A DNA stretch of 64,000 bases from Ulota crispa (taxonomy: Eukaryota; Streptophyta; Bryopsida; Orthotrichales; Orthotrichaceae), in contig OY987247.1 in the NCBI GenBank assembly GCA_963920765.1, positions 20,804,471 to 20,868,470 on the forward strand. Reading direction: 5' to 3'. Made by a program: the position numbers and the translations under genes. Within the stretch, counting starts at the first letter, position 1. Each line of letters opens with the position of its first letter. This document shows positions 39,041 to 51,549 of this stretch, piece after piece. Below the pieces are notes generated by a model, which saw only the letters and a program-made list of their open reading frames with translations, ran no database searches and was not told where the DNA came from.

Positions 39041-41072
39041 CTCGCCTTCCAAAGATCATGCACAGCGGCGCCCTTCCAATGTTGTCATGGTTCCTATGAA
39101 TCCATGATCTTCTCTAGCAGTGGGAGGGATTGTATCTGCAAAGCCATAGAAGATGAGTTTACAATCTGATTTTGAAGACTCCAATAGGTCTAGCAATTAG
39201 TCTGGTGTTGATGACGGTAAGTTGAAATGGAACCCTCATAGACATACATTCAATTTATAGTGTTTAGAGTTTCTTTGCTCTTTCTTTTCCATTATTGTTG
39301 GTTAATTCATTGCTAAATGATGGGTTTAGGGATTATTGAGATGGGACATTTCATAACATTTGTGGTTATCATTATTCAGGCCTAGGGTTTCAATTCATCA
39401 ATTACTAGAGATTTTCTTTCGATTCAAAAATCTTACCATATAACCTTGTTAAATAGTGAAGTACCAATTTTGCCAAGTGGAAGTTTTTGGACTTAAATCC
39501 CATCTTCATTTCCTGCTTGTCTAAGTGCTTCTCCTTGGCTTAGTTTTTTGTTGCAGTAAGGGGGTTCTAGAATTTTTTTTTTGCAAAACAACAATACCAC
39601 AGTTTTTGTAAGTTCACTGTTGATATTGGAAATAAGATGTCCAAACCTGGCTTGAATATTTCTTGGAGCTCATACAAAGAAGCCAAAACTTAGCTGTGAT
39701 ATTTTGTGTTGCTTGTACGTAATACATCTATAGTTTTCTTTGAGGACTTTAGTTTTGAAATGAAACCTCTAATATGAATTTCAGACCTACAAGACATGGG
39801 GGATGTGATTTTGTGGGTTGAAGGCATGAATTACATTTCTTCTGATTTTTTCCTATTGCTCAATGCATGTGTTTTTATTTCATATTTTGGTTGTGAAGAT
39901 TGCAATGTTCTATATTCTCAAAGGAGTAGTATGAGATCTTCATTGTATCCATAAACTTGTAATGTTGTATATCTCGTTCTTTGTATGCGATTTTTGAAGA
40001 GATGAGGGAAGGACTAATTGTTTTATGATGGGGGTATGGTGTTCTTTGCTCTTTAGCATTTTCTAGTTGTTCTAAAGTTTGTCTTTGCCTTTTAAGTGAT
40101 GAAGTCAGCTGCGTTCAATACTTACGCTGAATGCTATGGTATTGCATTTTTTGGAGCTTTGGTCGTTGAGGACTTCATATTTCCATTGAAATTAGTTTTG
40201 TTATTTTTGTAAGATGCCGTTTTTTGAGGTTAAGGACTTAGGTAAAATGAAATGAGGTTAAGTATTGATTGCCTTTTGTTATTCATTGTCGTTCACAAAA
40301 AATTTCTATTGCCAAATGACCTCCATTGTGGCTTATGTGAATTCCATATGCTTTTGCATTGTTTTGAGAGTTGTAGTTGAAAACATGAGGTATTGTAGAT
40401 ACCTTTCGGTTCACAAAAAAATATTCGGTGTTTTTTTGTGATTAGGAAGTTGCTGTTGGATGTTGTTGGATGCTATAAACTAGAACTTCATGATGCTATC
40501 TAATTTAAGGGTATGTTTTTCACATGTTGGTTGGAGCCGGCAATTTCCTAATACAAAGGGTGTATTGCAATTCTGTAGGCAGTCCCCCATTATATTTTTG
40601 TTAAGTTATTACATGCTATTTGAATCCTGTATTGGGTTGCTACAAGTTTCAAATTAAACAAATTGTAATTAAGGAATTTTTAGGCCAGTTTTCATTGGGC
40701 AGTACAATTTAATGTCCAACTTCTTTAATGACATGACTTACTTGGTTGAGTTTGTTGATAACAAAAATTCTAGAAGTTCCATTTCAATGATTTTATTCTT
40801 GTTTTTTCTTATTGACTCCATGCTATGTACATGATATAGAGGACTGTTTTGGGATTATGCTGTATAAGGTTCATACTACAAGTTGGTTGGAAGTGCAAGT
40901 GGGTGTTCTAATTTCATTTCTTCTAGGTTGTGAAAGTAATGACTAACGGTGGATCATGTTGCATTACACAAGGTACAGTCATACAGGCTAGATAGTCAAT
41001 TATGTTCCTCAATTTTAAAGTAGCTATATGATATATATCTCCTAAAGAAGGCTGTTTCATTAGGAGGAATTT

Positions 41073-42867
41073 GAGCCCTCTAGAAGGCCCTTATGAATGC
41101 GTGCCCAATATGCATATAGAGAAAATTTCAGAGGTAAGATTTGACCTCTGTCACGTAGTCAGATCATATGACACAAAGTACAAAGCACTAAAAAAAATCC
41201 TTTTCTGGAACATCCCAAAAGCTTAGGCATCCACTAGTTCTTTAAAAAGTTCACAAATAATTCATCACCAAATTCTTAAGCCATCCCTTAGACAATCTCA
41301 AGTTACTACGTTATTTCTTATCAGCACAAGTATTCCAAGTGTAACCTTAATTTTCATACTTTAGTATATTCAAGCATGTTTTTATAATATTTCAAAACAT
41401 GTAGTATTTGATCAGAGCCTCTTGAGGATATCAGTAACCGTAGTACCTAAATACATTATATAACTCATTTGAAAAGCTCAAAAGTGTCACCCTGGATCCA
41501 AAATCCATAGTACCAAGTGCCAAATACTTATATTGAAGTAAAAAATGCTCAAAACTACAACATATAGATCCATGGAGTATTGAAAATAGAGAGATATATT
41601 CTTAGCTCTAATCCAAGCATAAAAAAAACACAGATTTAAGTAAAGTGCTTGAAGTTGGCCATTTTCTCTAAGAGGATGTATGCCTCACTTGTGCCCATCC
41701 CAATCAAGCCAACAAACTAATGTTAGTCAAGAGAGGTTGCACTAAGTGTCAACAGCATATATTGCGTCTTATTGCCTTCACAAGGAAAGAAAAGCCATCA
41801 AAAAATGCAAAGCACATAATTTATCAATCCTTCCTCTAATAGTAAGCAAAATACAAAACCTGTGAAACAATAGACTGAAAAGCAGCCATGACTTGCAAAA
41901 ATTCACAATTGACCAAATTTCAGCATAAAGCATGCTGGACGTCAGAGTATCTTGCAGCAACTTTGTACTCCTTTGAGGAGCACGTAATACTCAAGCTGTA
42001 TCCTTATGTGTCTCAAGCTCGCGTATTGCACTACATCGAGCATTGATTGGCTAGGATTTGGATCCACTGCGCATACTCAGTGTGCAATGGCAAAGTACCG
42101 CATGTGGGTTTGACAGATCTACAGTGACAACGTTTGCCAATACCCACAAAGACTAAAAAAAGGAAAGGCAGCAAAGCAATGCAACCGCGTTGCTAACCTT
42201 TTGCAAGGTTCTTTCAGAAAGCACCTTTGTCAGGTGGAGAGTGCTGGGTAAAAATTGTTAGCCTAGAACCCAAATTGCCGTAAGGCCCAATTACCTGGCA
42301 GGAGAATATTCCTTTGTAAGAATTATTTTTAGGTATGGGTCAGAATGAAATTTGTATGATACTGCAAATAGTACACTTTGCATTCTTCATCATTATTACC
42401 CAATAAAGGGCAACTATATGGAAGGGAATTTGTAGTTACTCACGCTCTTAAGAATTAGTCATTCCTCTTATATAGTGTGTCCTATATATTAGGTATTCCA
42501 TAGGTATGTAATCACACCAAAGCATAAGCTTAAAGAGAAAGTTTGGAACCAAATTGAGCACTAATAAAAATCTCTTAGGTAGTTATCTGGTGTTATAAAG
42601 TAATAGACTCATAGTGTCTTAGAGAAAGATTATCATCTCTATTTTATAGATACCACAATTTAAAAAATATATATATATATAGCAAGTAAGAAGCCTTCAT
42701 CAATAATCACCCACTATTTTTACTGTAGGCTACTCCCATTTGCAGCCAGTCATGTAGGGACTAACTCTTGCTATGGAATCATGAAAAAGAAAAAAAAAAA
42801 AATTACTGTTTTTTCTTACTTCCATTATGTAGTGGGCACACATTCATAAGGGCCTTCTAGAGGGCTC
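41073..42867. mobile_element. 1.8-kb TIR element, non-autonomous, possibly Mutator-like
   Basis: The left end GAGCCCTCTAGAAGGCCCTT…GAATGCGTGCCCA and the right end read inward GAGCCCTCTAGAAGGCCCTT…GAATGTGTGCCCA are 35-bp inverted repeats with one difference. Flanks AGGAATTT and AGAATTTT are similar, but no exact duplication is seen. The interior is A-rich, includes a short (TA)n run near 42667, and has no long coding frame. It lies in the gene B intron and breaks its T-rich bias. Confidence 0.8.
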
Positions 42868-42977
42868 AGAATTTTGCTAATGGATTGTTTTACATAAGGG
42901 ACATACTACTCTCTTTTTTACTTGGGTAATTCCAATGTCTCTTTTCATTCAATGTTATGAAAGTACTGACAAAGACC

Positions 42978-43149
42978 ACTAGAAGAGAACTGCGTTAGAA
43001 TTCACTAAAAATGTAAGGCAATTTATGTTGAATTTTGTGTTCCAACGCAAAATTTTGTATTGTTCAACAAAATTTTGTGTTGAAAACATGGAACTCAACA
43101 TAAACTACCTTGCATTTTTTAGTGAATTCTAACATAGTTTTCTACTAGT
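42978..43149. mobile_element. 172-bp CACTA MITE with 3-bp TSD
   Basis: The left end is CACTAGAAGAGAACTGCG and the right end read inward is AACTAGTAGAAAACTATG; both continue with GTTAGAATTCACTAAAAA. GAC flanks both sides (42975-42977 and 43150-43152). The two halves pair along most of their length, so it is close to a full hairpin. The first base of the right end has changed from C to A. Its CACTAGAAG start equals that of the 23.6-kb element in which it lies, so it may have been mobilised by the same transposase. Confidence 0.8.
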
Positions 43150-46100
43150 TGACTCATCCTTTTCCTTGGTAAGGTATACATAGCTTTCATGTATTCATTA
43201 TAGTTTTTACATTTTGATTCCATTTTTCATGTGCTGTATATCTGTTGAATAGGGCTCCTTCTTTGTTAATAAATAAGTGATGTAATGCCACTAGTTTTTG
43301 AGTGGTTTTTGTGTTGTTTTCTGTACTTTTTATCTAGGGTTTATACCTTCCAAATTGAAGTTGTCATTGATTCATAGTAAAGGTTGTATGTAGTTAGAAT
43401 TTTAGGAGTTCAAATCATGAGTTTATTTATTTCAAATCTATTATATAAGTGCAAAAGGTGGACAAATTAATGCTATAGTATAAGAGTTAATCATCAAGAA
43501 TTTTTGGAGGTTTTTGAGTTCATTACTTTTATTTTCAGTATCTGCGTTAATGCTCCATGGTAAATATTGATTGATTGTTCTAGGATATGAGGTATTTTGG
43601 TGTTGTTTTTTTTTAACTTCATGTATCATTTTTTATTCATTTAGATTACATTGCATATTAGAGGAAGCATTTGTTTCTAGATAACATGTTATATTACTAG
43701 TATTTTGGCAATTATCATAGTTTTTGTTATCTGCAAAAAGAGTAATTATGCTACAAAACTGAGTAACCTAGTTTGTTTGATTTGGTATGATGTGGGCTAT
43801 ACTTCTAGTCATCTTTGAGGGGTTAATGTCATTGATTCCCTCATTTCCCCTTTGTTGTATTACACTTGAAGAATATTGGTTTATAGTTTAAGGATAAAGG
43901 GCATACTGATGTTTCCTTGATTTTGTTATTATTTTGGTATTTTATTTGATTTTTGTGTGATGTGTGACTAATGCCAAAGCTAGTAAGTGTTAATTACATG
44001 CTAATGTTTATATACATGTCTTTCTTATTTCTTACTATGCATTTTTTTTTTTTTTCATTACCTACATCATGTAAATATGATGAATAGGGATGGATTTGTG
44101 TAACAAAAAAAAAAATTAAATGTTGGTAGTTTCCACTGGTTTGTTGTATGTTTAAATGTTGGTCTATATAGGATATATAACTGCTGATGTGGGAAATACA
44201 AGTGTCATGATAATGGTTATACATTTGGAGGTGATTTACAATAGGTTTTTGTAGATATTTCTATAATAACCTCTACAATATGGAATTGCTGCATTTCACT
44301 AGTTTCATGTTGTAAGAGAGAGGGCATACTTCTATTGTACACAAGGGGAAACTGTTATTGTTATTGTCTCAGTTTTGTGTGGTCTTTATTTGCAGAAGAG
44401 ACTTGATTTTATGTTCATATACAAAAGATACGTGTTGTTTGGTAGTATCAAGAGTGTTGCTGGGCTATAAATTTTCAGTTTTCTATATGGTCTAGAATTG
44501 AATAGGTGGCTTCTTTGAAGTTTTGGAATTGCCAATATTTGATATATTGCAAGAGCTTTTTGGATTGTGTTTTTTCCATAGTCAAAGCAGTTTATAATTA
44601 CTGAAAAAGTAGGTATTGTGTTTTTGAAATGAGGTAAAATGATAGTAGTTAAAGTGTGTGTCTTTACCACTATTTTTCAAATTAATTTGTGCTATACACA
44701 TGCTAAAAAGGGCTAGTTTGGTGATAGTAGAAAAGGGATAAAATGGTTGTATTTTCCTACGGGTTATGAGTTTTTTTTTTTTTAAATTCATTAAGGTGTA
44801 GAATCCAAGAATGATTAGTTTGCTATTCATGGGAATATGGTATACTCTAGTTAATTCTTGAAGATTTGACCTTTCATTAATTTGCTACATTATCCACTAC
44901 AACATAAATCATGAAGAAAAAGTATGTCTTTTGGGATAAGTAGTACATACTTGTTGTTATCCTTACGGTTTTGTTTATTATATATGTTCAATATGGTTTA
45001 TGCTATATTTCTAATGAATAAATGTTTTTTTAGGCAAGTTTACTTATTTTGGAAATGATGGGGTACCCTTAGGTAATTCATGAGGTTATTTTGCCCTTCA
45101 TTATTTCTATTATTAATGTTGTCTAACTCTTGAAAATTCTACATTATGATAAATGATGATGGTATGAAGAGGTCTATTTCTTTCATGAGTGTCCTTTACA
45201 ATTCCATGCTATGTTGGCTGTGTTAATTCCTAAAGAGGGCTAGGTATGTTTTGACAAGAAAGGAGTATAAATCGGAATTATGTTGAGTTGTGGTTATTTT
45301 GTTTTTATCAAAATTCTGTAAGTGCCAAATTTGCCTTGTTCAATGTTTTATAGTAAGAGACAACGTACTTGTAGATTCTAATGATTTCTTGATTGATCTA
45401 GTTTGATCCTATATTCTCTATGTTATACATTGATGTGGAAGCCTGGAAGGTGGTTCTTTTTGTGTGAAAATGGGGTGCTAGTAGTGTTGGGGTGATTTCA
45501 AGTATTCTAGTAAACAAATACTGTATGATGTATGTATGCTAAAGAGTTTTGGTTTTCTTCTTTCAAGAAAGTAGGTATGAAAATAGTACATTCCGAGTGG
45601 TTTTTAATTCTAGTTTGTTTTTATATAGTATGTGGTATATAACAACAACTCCGCTGGTGCAAAGCTTTTCAAAGTAAGATAAATTGCTAGTGCAATAGGA
45701 GTACTTTATGGTAGTTTTGTAACCAAGCAATCATTGATATATATATGCTGGAAGGTATGGTATGCTATTGTGAAAAACAATACACAATGTTTGTAGAGTC
45801 CTAACTATTTCTTGTTTTTATGTCTCTTTGTTTTCTATGTGCTTTATATGTGCCTGAGGAGGGTTGCATTGGTGTAGATGAGATGAGGGAGTACTATAGG
45901 TATTTCCATAATATTAATGGTTTCATTCATATGAGTTTCTCTAAAAGTTCTGTAAGTGCTGAAGTTGGGTGCTTTGTAGCTCTACGGTAAGACACTTAAT
46001 CTCGGTAGTTATTAATGGGTTTTTGTTACTATTACATTTTTGTATTCTCTAAGGAATGTAATTCTGGAGAAGTTGGTTTATGCAATTGAAAATGGGATGA

Positions 46101-49100
46101 AGTGCTAGTATATGCAAAGTAGATTTTGGTATAGTTTTCACCAATGTCTGTATACTATATATATGGTGAACATGTTTGTATTTGAAGTTGTAGGAAATTG
46201 TGTGTAGTGCTAGTATATTCTTAGGTATTGTTGGTGATTGGCTATATTTGATTTGTATGTGCTATATGTTTGCTTATAAAATGCTGGTTAGGCAGGTAGC
46301 TGCTTATATGTGGTAAGATAAAGGAATAAATCAAGTTAGTTTGCAGGAGGTTGTTCAATCTTGTTAGTTCCTATATTATCTATGATATTTACTGCTCAAG
46401 TAACTAGTTTGATGTGCTTGAGAAGGGACTGAAGTAATAGTAATTCTGAAATTTCATATGCAGTTTATACAAATTACTACATGTAGTGTTTTTTGATGAA
46501 GAGAAGTCGTTTCACGTTTTGAGTTAAGGTGTTAGCTTGTATTATCAGGGAGATTGTGGTTCACATTTTCTTTCAATATTTTCTGTGGTGAGATCCTCAA
46601 AGAGGGTTTGATGTTTTTTAGAATACTATAAAGTTCTAGCAGAATTGCAATGTTGTATGACATTTTTTCAAGATTTATTCCATGCTCTATGTATGCTAAG
46701 CAAGTATGATTAAAAGTGGGAAAATAACTTGAATAATGCTAATGCATTTGGAGTTGGTTATTTTTCTTGATTTTGTCCTTTGTATTTTATATGTACCAAA
46801 AGAAGGTTGAATAGGTTTCTAATCAATACCAAAAAAAAATGTGGTTTACAATGAATGGTTATGTTTTTGTCTTTAATATTTTATCTATGGAAAGTTACTA
46901 ATGAAGAAGCTACACTTTGTTTTAGACTGTCGATTATTTAATAGCTGGTAGTATGTAGGTTTTTTTCTGCTTTCTTATTGCATACTTTTCTATGTTATAT
47001 TAATGGTGTGCATTTTTGGTTATGTACTTCTAAGGAATGATTTTAAAGCTTTAAGTTTATGAATGATTTTTGAATTATTCTATGTTATATTTTATCCTTG
47101 GTTTATATTTCTTGAAGATGCTGGTTCATGTTCCTTGATGACGTTATGCTGCTGATATTTAAGGTGTTATTTTGCTATTTCATTTCAAATTCTCTTAACA
47201 AAGTATACCAATCAAAGAAGGGACGCTTGTTTCTTTATGCAAAGGTTTATACCTCTGGTAAATGAATATTTTTTAGGTTTCTATGTACCATTCCACTATG
47301 CTCTGTACATGCAATAGTGGGCTTGTACTACGTTGTATGATAAAGAATGCATAACTTCATAATTATTACTTCTTTTCATGGGTAATTTTGTTTTCTGTTT
47401 TTATATTGTAAGTGCCAAAAGAGGGGAAGGGTAATTCTCTTGGGTTAATAGGATAAAGCATTGGTGACAATTCTATCTATGATATAATTATGTGTCCTCT
47501 GTTGGTGTTTCTAATTGAAATGGTTGGATGTGAATCGCATAGTTATGCACCTAGGAATGGAAGACAGCTGCGGCAAAGGATTGTTTGGACACCATGGCAA
47601 GCAAGGGAAGATTATTGCCAAGGAGGGAGAAATTACTCATTCAATAAATGTAGCATTTCAGCATTTCTAGAAGATGATGCAATACTCTGGGCACCTTGTA
47701 GTAGGTCTTCACTTTCCAAGGCAACTTTCCATAGGTCCTCCACCAAAAGACCTTTAGTACCTGTCTCCTCAGGCTATGAACAAGACAAGCAAGAGAAACA
47801 AGCGCAAAGCTTATGAAGTTCTAACCTTGGAGAGATACAATGGAGGGAAAAAGCTGTATGAAGTGAATGTACTTCCTAATGGAGAAATTAATGGCCCCTG
47901 TGCAAGAAAGAATGCATGGGATGCCTCCATTAGGTCACTGGTTTCAAGAATTCTAGATCCCAGCATCATTGGTTGGTCTAGGTAGAGTGCTAGAGGAATG
48001 CAAACCCTCATAACTAAACTTTGCAAAGACTTTGAGTTCACAAGTTGCCCATGGGATGAACACGGGCTAAAGATTGATGTTCTTTGATTTGTAAAGTCTA
48101 AGAGGAATACCATGACAAAGAAGTACGTAAAGGAGGATAGATGGCGCCCTATGAACGTAATACTAGATTAGTGGGAGAGATTGATGGCCTACAGGGAAAC
48201 TTTGGCTAAAAAATTGAAGACCCTAAAGTCTTGTCAAAAATGTCTCCAAAGTTGGTTGGAAAGGAAATGCATGGTTTGAGAAGGAAGAGGAGAGCCTTTG
48301 ATGTGACAGGATCCCTTGGTTTCCTTTTGGTGATTTATGTTCAACATATGGAATTAACTTTGTGTATGATGAATATTGCAAGTGGTGGATGCAATCAAGG
48401 ATTTGCTAAACCCAAAGTGTGAAGACCCCAATATGTTGGTATGAGTGTTTACTTTATCATTGAACATGTGTGTTGGGTGTATACCCCTTGTAGTTCTTCT
48501 AACTTTGGTTATTCAAAATAATTTTGAAGGTTTGTAGTTCATGTAGTCATTTTCTATCTGCCCAATGCTATAATAGTTGTCTAGTTTATAAGTAAGATTC
48601 ATAGTAGTTTATAAGTTATTTTACAGTAAGGAGGTTCAACTTGTCTAATTGTATAGTAGTTATATATTTTACCACGCAGTCATACAATGGTTAAACATTC
48701 AACTGCCTAATTGCATAGTTTGTCTTGCAATTGTACGATAGTTGATAGTTCAACTAAATTGAGTTGAAGTTTTTTTTGAAGTTGTAAGATTATGGTTTTT
48801 TTGCAGTAGGGAGTTGTAGGCTTTGTCATGCTCAATCTGATTAGGAGGTTTTGTTATTGTAGCCATTTTAAATTCATTGAAACATACGGTGATGTTAGTG
48901 TTTCCTTATCATGTATATGTTGGATTAAACATAACTTCTATTCCTATGCACAAGTAATATCAAGGCAAGGTTCAACACAAATTGAGGTCATGGCAAATAA
49001 ACAGAGCCTTTTTGATAGTAGGCAGACATTGTTGGAAGAGCAATTCTCAAAAGTCCTAAAAAACTCAAAGGAGATGAAAGCAATGCTTGCTAGTTTCTTT

Positions 49101-49349
49101 GGAAAAAAGCAAAGAGGTTTAGAGGGTGGTACGAGTGGGTTTGATTATGTAAAGAACATGACAGAGGTGGAGAAAGGGAAAGACAAGGAAGTTCAGTCCA
49201 TTCAAGTCTCCAATAATCCTTTTGACACATATCCATTTAGCTTGGATATTACCAAACTTGGTAGCCCCATTACAAAGAAACTTCATGGTGGTTCCAATCC
49301 AAAAAGGGAAAAAAGAGCCTACGGAAGATGCGTTCAAGAGTACAACTAA

Positions 49350-50145
49350 GAAGGTTTAAACTAAAATTGAATTTGAATTCATACTCTTGCAATGCTAGCA
49401 ATGTTGTTACTGTAATTTAGGGATCATTAAACAACACTAAGCCGACTGTAATGTACAACTGTGTAGTTTTTATACACTTTCATACTACTTAGTAGGGACT
49501 ATTAAATTCCAAGTACTCCCATATACATACAATACATGAAGACTTTAAAGTTTGGAGTGCTTTTGAAGTTGTATGTTGCAGTGGACAATTTGGTACTTTT
49601 GTAATGCTGAAGTACTTTGTTACTAAAAAGCTAAATGTGAGGTATTATATGTTACTAGTAATGCGTCTAAAGGTTTGGATGGTAGGCTAAATAGCATATA
49701 GGTTATACTGTGGATAGAACTATTACAGTAATTAGAACTACAATGAAATGTTAATGGAGTGGATTTCATGGTGCAATTTGATTGAATGGGTAGGTTGAAG
49801 GCATATTCTCATTTCATTTCAACTATGTCGTTGTTGGAAACAAGATAGTTCTTGAGCACTTATCAATTATGCTATAGTCGTATGTTGTTTTAGTTTGGAA
49901 AATTAGGGTTTATAGAATACCGTTATGTATGGTACAAGTATATCTATTTTATGAGTTTTGACAAGTTGTAATGTAATGGCTTATAGTCATGTAAGAGTAG
50001 TAGTATCTCCCTTATAGCAAGTAGTAGTAGGTTTCCAGCTGCATATGTATCACTTGCTCACTCTAGAATTGTACGTTGTAAAATCTATTATCTCTTGAGT
50101 TGCAAATCATTTGAGATGAAGTGACAAGTTTGACAAATACGGTGG
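49350..50145. other. Probable intron of gene B
   Basis: AT-rich DNA between the coiled-coil-like exon and the FCP1-like domain. No element or gene was recognised in it. Confidence 0.35.
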
Positions 50146-50951
50146 ATGATTAATGAATTTTGGTTGGGTCCATATTTACAAGAGACATGCCCAATGGTGG
50201 ATGTCTATAACAATGACAGTGATACATTGGAGGTAGAGAAGGAGGTCGTACTTGATGCGCCCAAACCTCCAATGCCTATAATTCAAGCTCCCATACGTCA
50301 AGTGAGAGCACACAGTTGTAAGAAAAAAAGTATTTCTCCAAAACTTTTGATATTCAATGTCCATGGAATCCTAGTGGACTCATGCAAATTGGGCGGCAAG
50401 GGCTATATTATTAAAAAGCCTACAGCAAAGACAAGCAGACTAGGCATTTTGTTTCAGCCATGGTTGGTAAAGTTTCTAGAGAACTGCTTTTCCCACTTCA
50501 CTGTTGCATTTTGGGGTTTTAACAGTAGGGAATACATGCAAGATGTAGTCTCAGCCCTTATGTGTTGAGTACACCAACCCCCTAGCACAAGTCCCTTAGT
50601 TGTTTGGGGAAGAGAAGATGTGAGCTCATCCTTGAAGACTCTGGATGGTAAACTTGGTGCATGGGGCAAGCCACTTGAATGGGTTTTCCATCTTGGCTAG
50701 AGTGGAATCACTCAAGCACTCTCCTAGTAGACGCTAATGGACAAAAGGATGTAGTGAGCCCACAATCAAACATGGTAGTTCCACCTAAATTCTATGGTGA
50801 TTGTCTTACCAAGCTAGTTGATGACATGGGTTTTTTGAAGTTGACATTATGGCCCCAATTGAAGGGGTTCATTCAAACCTCTTCTATTGAAGATTTTTTA
50901 ACTTCCTATCCAAACCATCAGAATTTGGATGAGGTGAGAGACAAACTGTAA
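50146..50951 (+). pseudogene. FCP1/NIF phosphatase-like domain of gene B
   Basis: The open frame 50146-50568 ends with the N-terminal half of the domain: KLLIFNVHGILVD (motif I), a lysine-rich loop, LVKFLENCFSHFTVAFWGFNS (motif II-like), EYMQDVVSALM. After frameshifts, 50679-50951 continues with STLLVDANGQKDVVSPQSNM, VVPPKFYGD and DFLTSYPNHQNLDEVRDKL, matching the C-terminal half of plant FCP1-like proteins (LLLDDSPYKA…N…P). The nucleophilic Asp of motif I is Asn (AAT), the same change as in gene A. FCP1-like HAD phosphatases remove Ser/Thr phosphates, often from RNA polymerase II; this version would lack catalysis. It lies well inside the CACTA ends, so it is transposon cargo. Confidence 0.7.
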
Positions 50952-51549
50952 TTTTAGCAAGTTACACAAAAGGGAAAACTTAAGACATTGGGCAAACAAC
51001 TGAAGGTAAGGGAAACCTCACATTCATAAATTGTAGTGTCTAAAAAAGTATGAGAATATTTGGTATTTACAAGCTTCTTTGGATTTGTTGATATTACAGG
51101 AAAAATGACAACAAAGCAAAAGGACCTAGCTCCTCAATCAAAGAAAGGTGCCGATTCAGCTGAAAAGGTGATGACACAACTAATACTATGTTATTGAAGA
51201 TGTTGAATTCCCACACCAATTCTAGCATAATGAAATTGTTGAACTTACACAATTGTGGTTGATGGTGTTTTTGCCCTTCATGTAGCTTGTAATTGGCCAA
51301 AAGGTAGGCTGATGAATCCAAAGAGCTGAAAACAGAAAGTAGCAGTAGCGGTGGTCAGTGGCTTACCTACAGTGGACAAGTTTCATTGTTGGCCAATTCC
51401 AAAGAAATGGTACAAGGTTAATGTAAACAAAACGTGGATGCCAGAGGTGCTTTAATGTACAAAAAAAAGACGACAAATACATGTATGTGAAGCATGCTCT
51501 GAATAGCAATGCTATTTGGGATCAAAAGTTCATCAAAGTCGTTACTTGA

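Larger units (their letters stand above)
39217..47542 (+). other. 8.3-kb first intron of gene B, T-rich with two insertions
   Basis: From 39217 to 41072 and again from 43150 to 47542 the plus strand is strongly T-rich and A/C-poor, typical of plant introns read in this direction. The bias is broken between 41073 and 43149, exactly where two inverted-repeat elements sit. No exon-like segment was seen within it. The intron call rests on the GTAAGT donor, the matching phase of the next exon and the compositional bias. Confidence 0.45.
39153..51549 (+). pseudogene. Gene B: TnpA-like gene with FCP1-like domain inside the CACTA element
   Basis: Exon 1 (39153-39216) reads MSLQSDFEDSNRSSN, TAG, SGVDD and ends at donor GACG|GTAAGTTG. 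After an ~8.3-kb intron, exon 2 starts behind gcatag at 47543 in matching phase: MHLGMEDSCGKGLFGHHGKQ, LYEVNVLPNGEINGP, SLVSRILDPSIIGWSR, MQTLITKLCKDFEF, KYVKEDRWRPMNVILD, WERLMAYRETLAKKL. SRILDPSI matches SKILDPAI of the TnpA-like gene at 1699-4748, and the RP…W motif is shared. Further blocks are a coiled-coil-like exon (about 48965-49349, RQTLLEEQFSKVLKNSKEMK), the FCP1-like domain (50146-50951), and a tail (51100-51549, GLPTVDKFHCWPIPKKWYKV…ALNSNAIWDQKFIKVVT, TGA) homologous to the tail of gene A. All five stops I read in exon 2 are TAG or TGA. Whether all blocks form one protein or two adjacent genes is not settled. Confidence 0.6.

Noticed and set aside
38726..39107. Overlapping open frames on both strands near 38.7-39.1 kb as a gene
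   Set aside because: The sequence is better read as a divergent promoter zone: a leftward TATA box and donor, and gene B exon 1 just to the right.
47490..47816. 108-residue plus-strand frame as the protein product
   Set aside because: The neighbouring phase entered from the donor at 39216 gives a coherent protein over a much longer distance and matches TnpA-like motifs.
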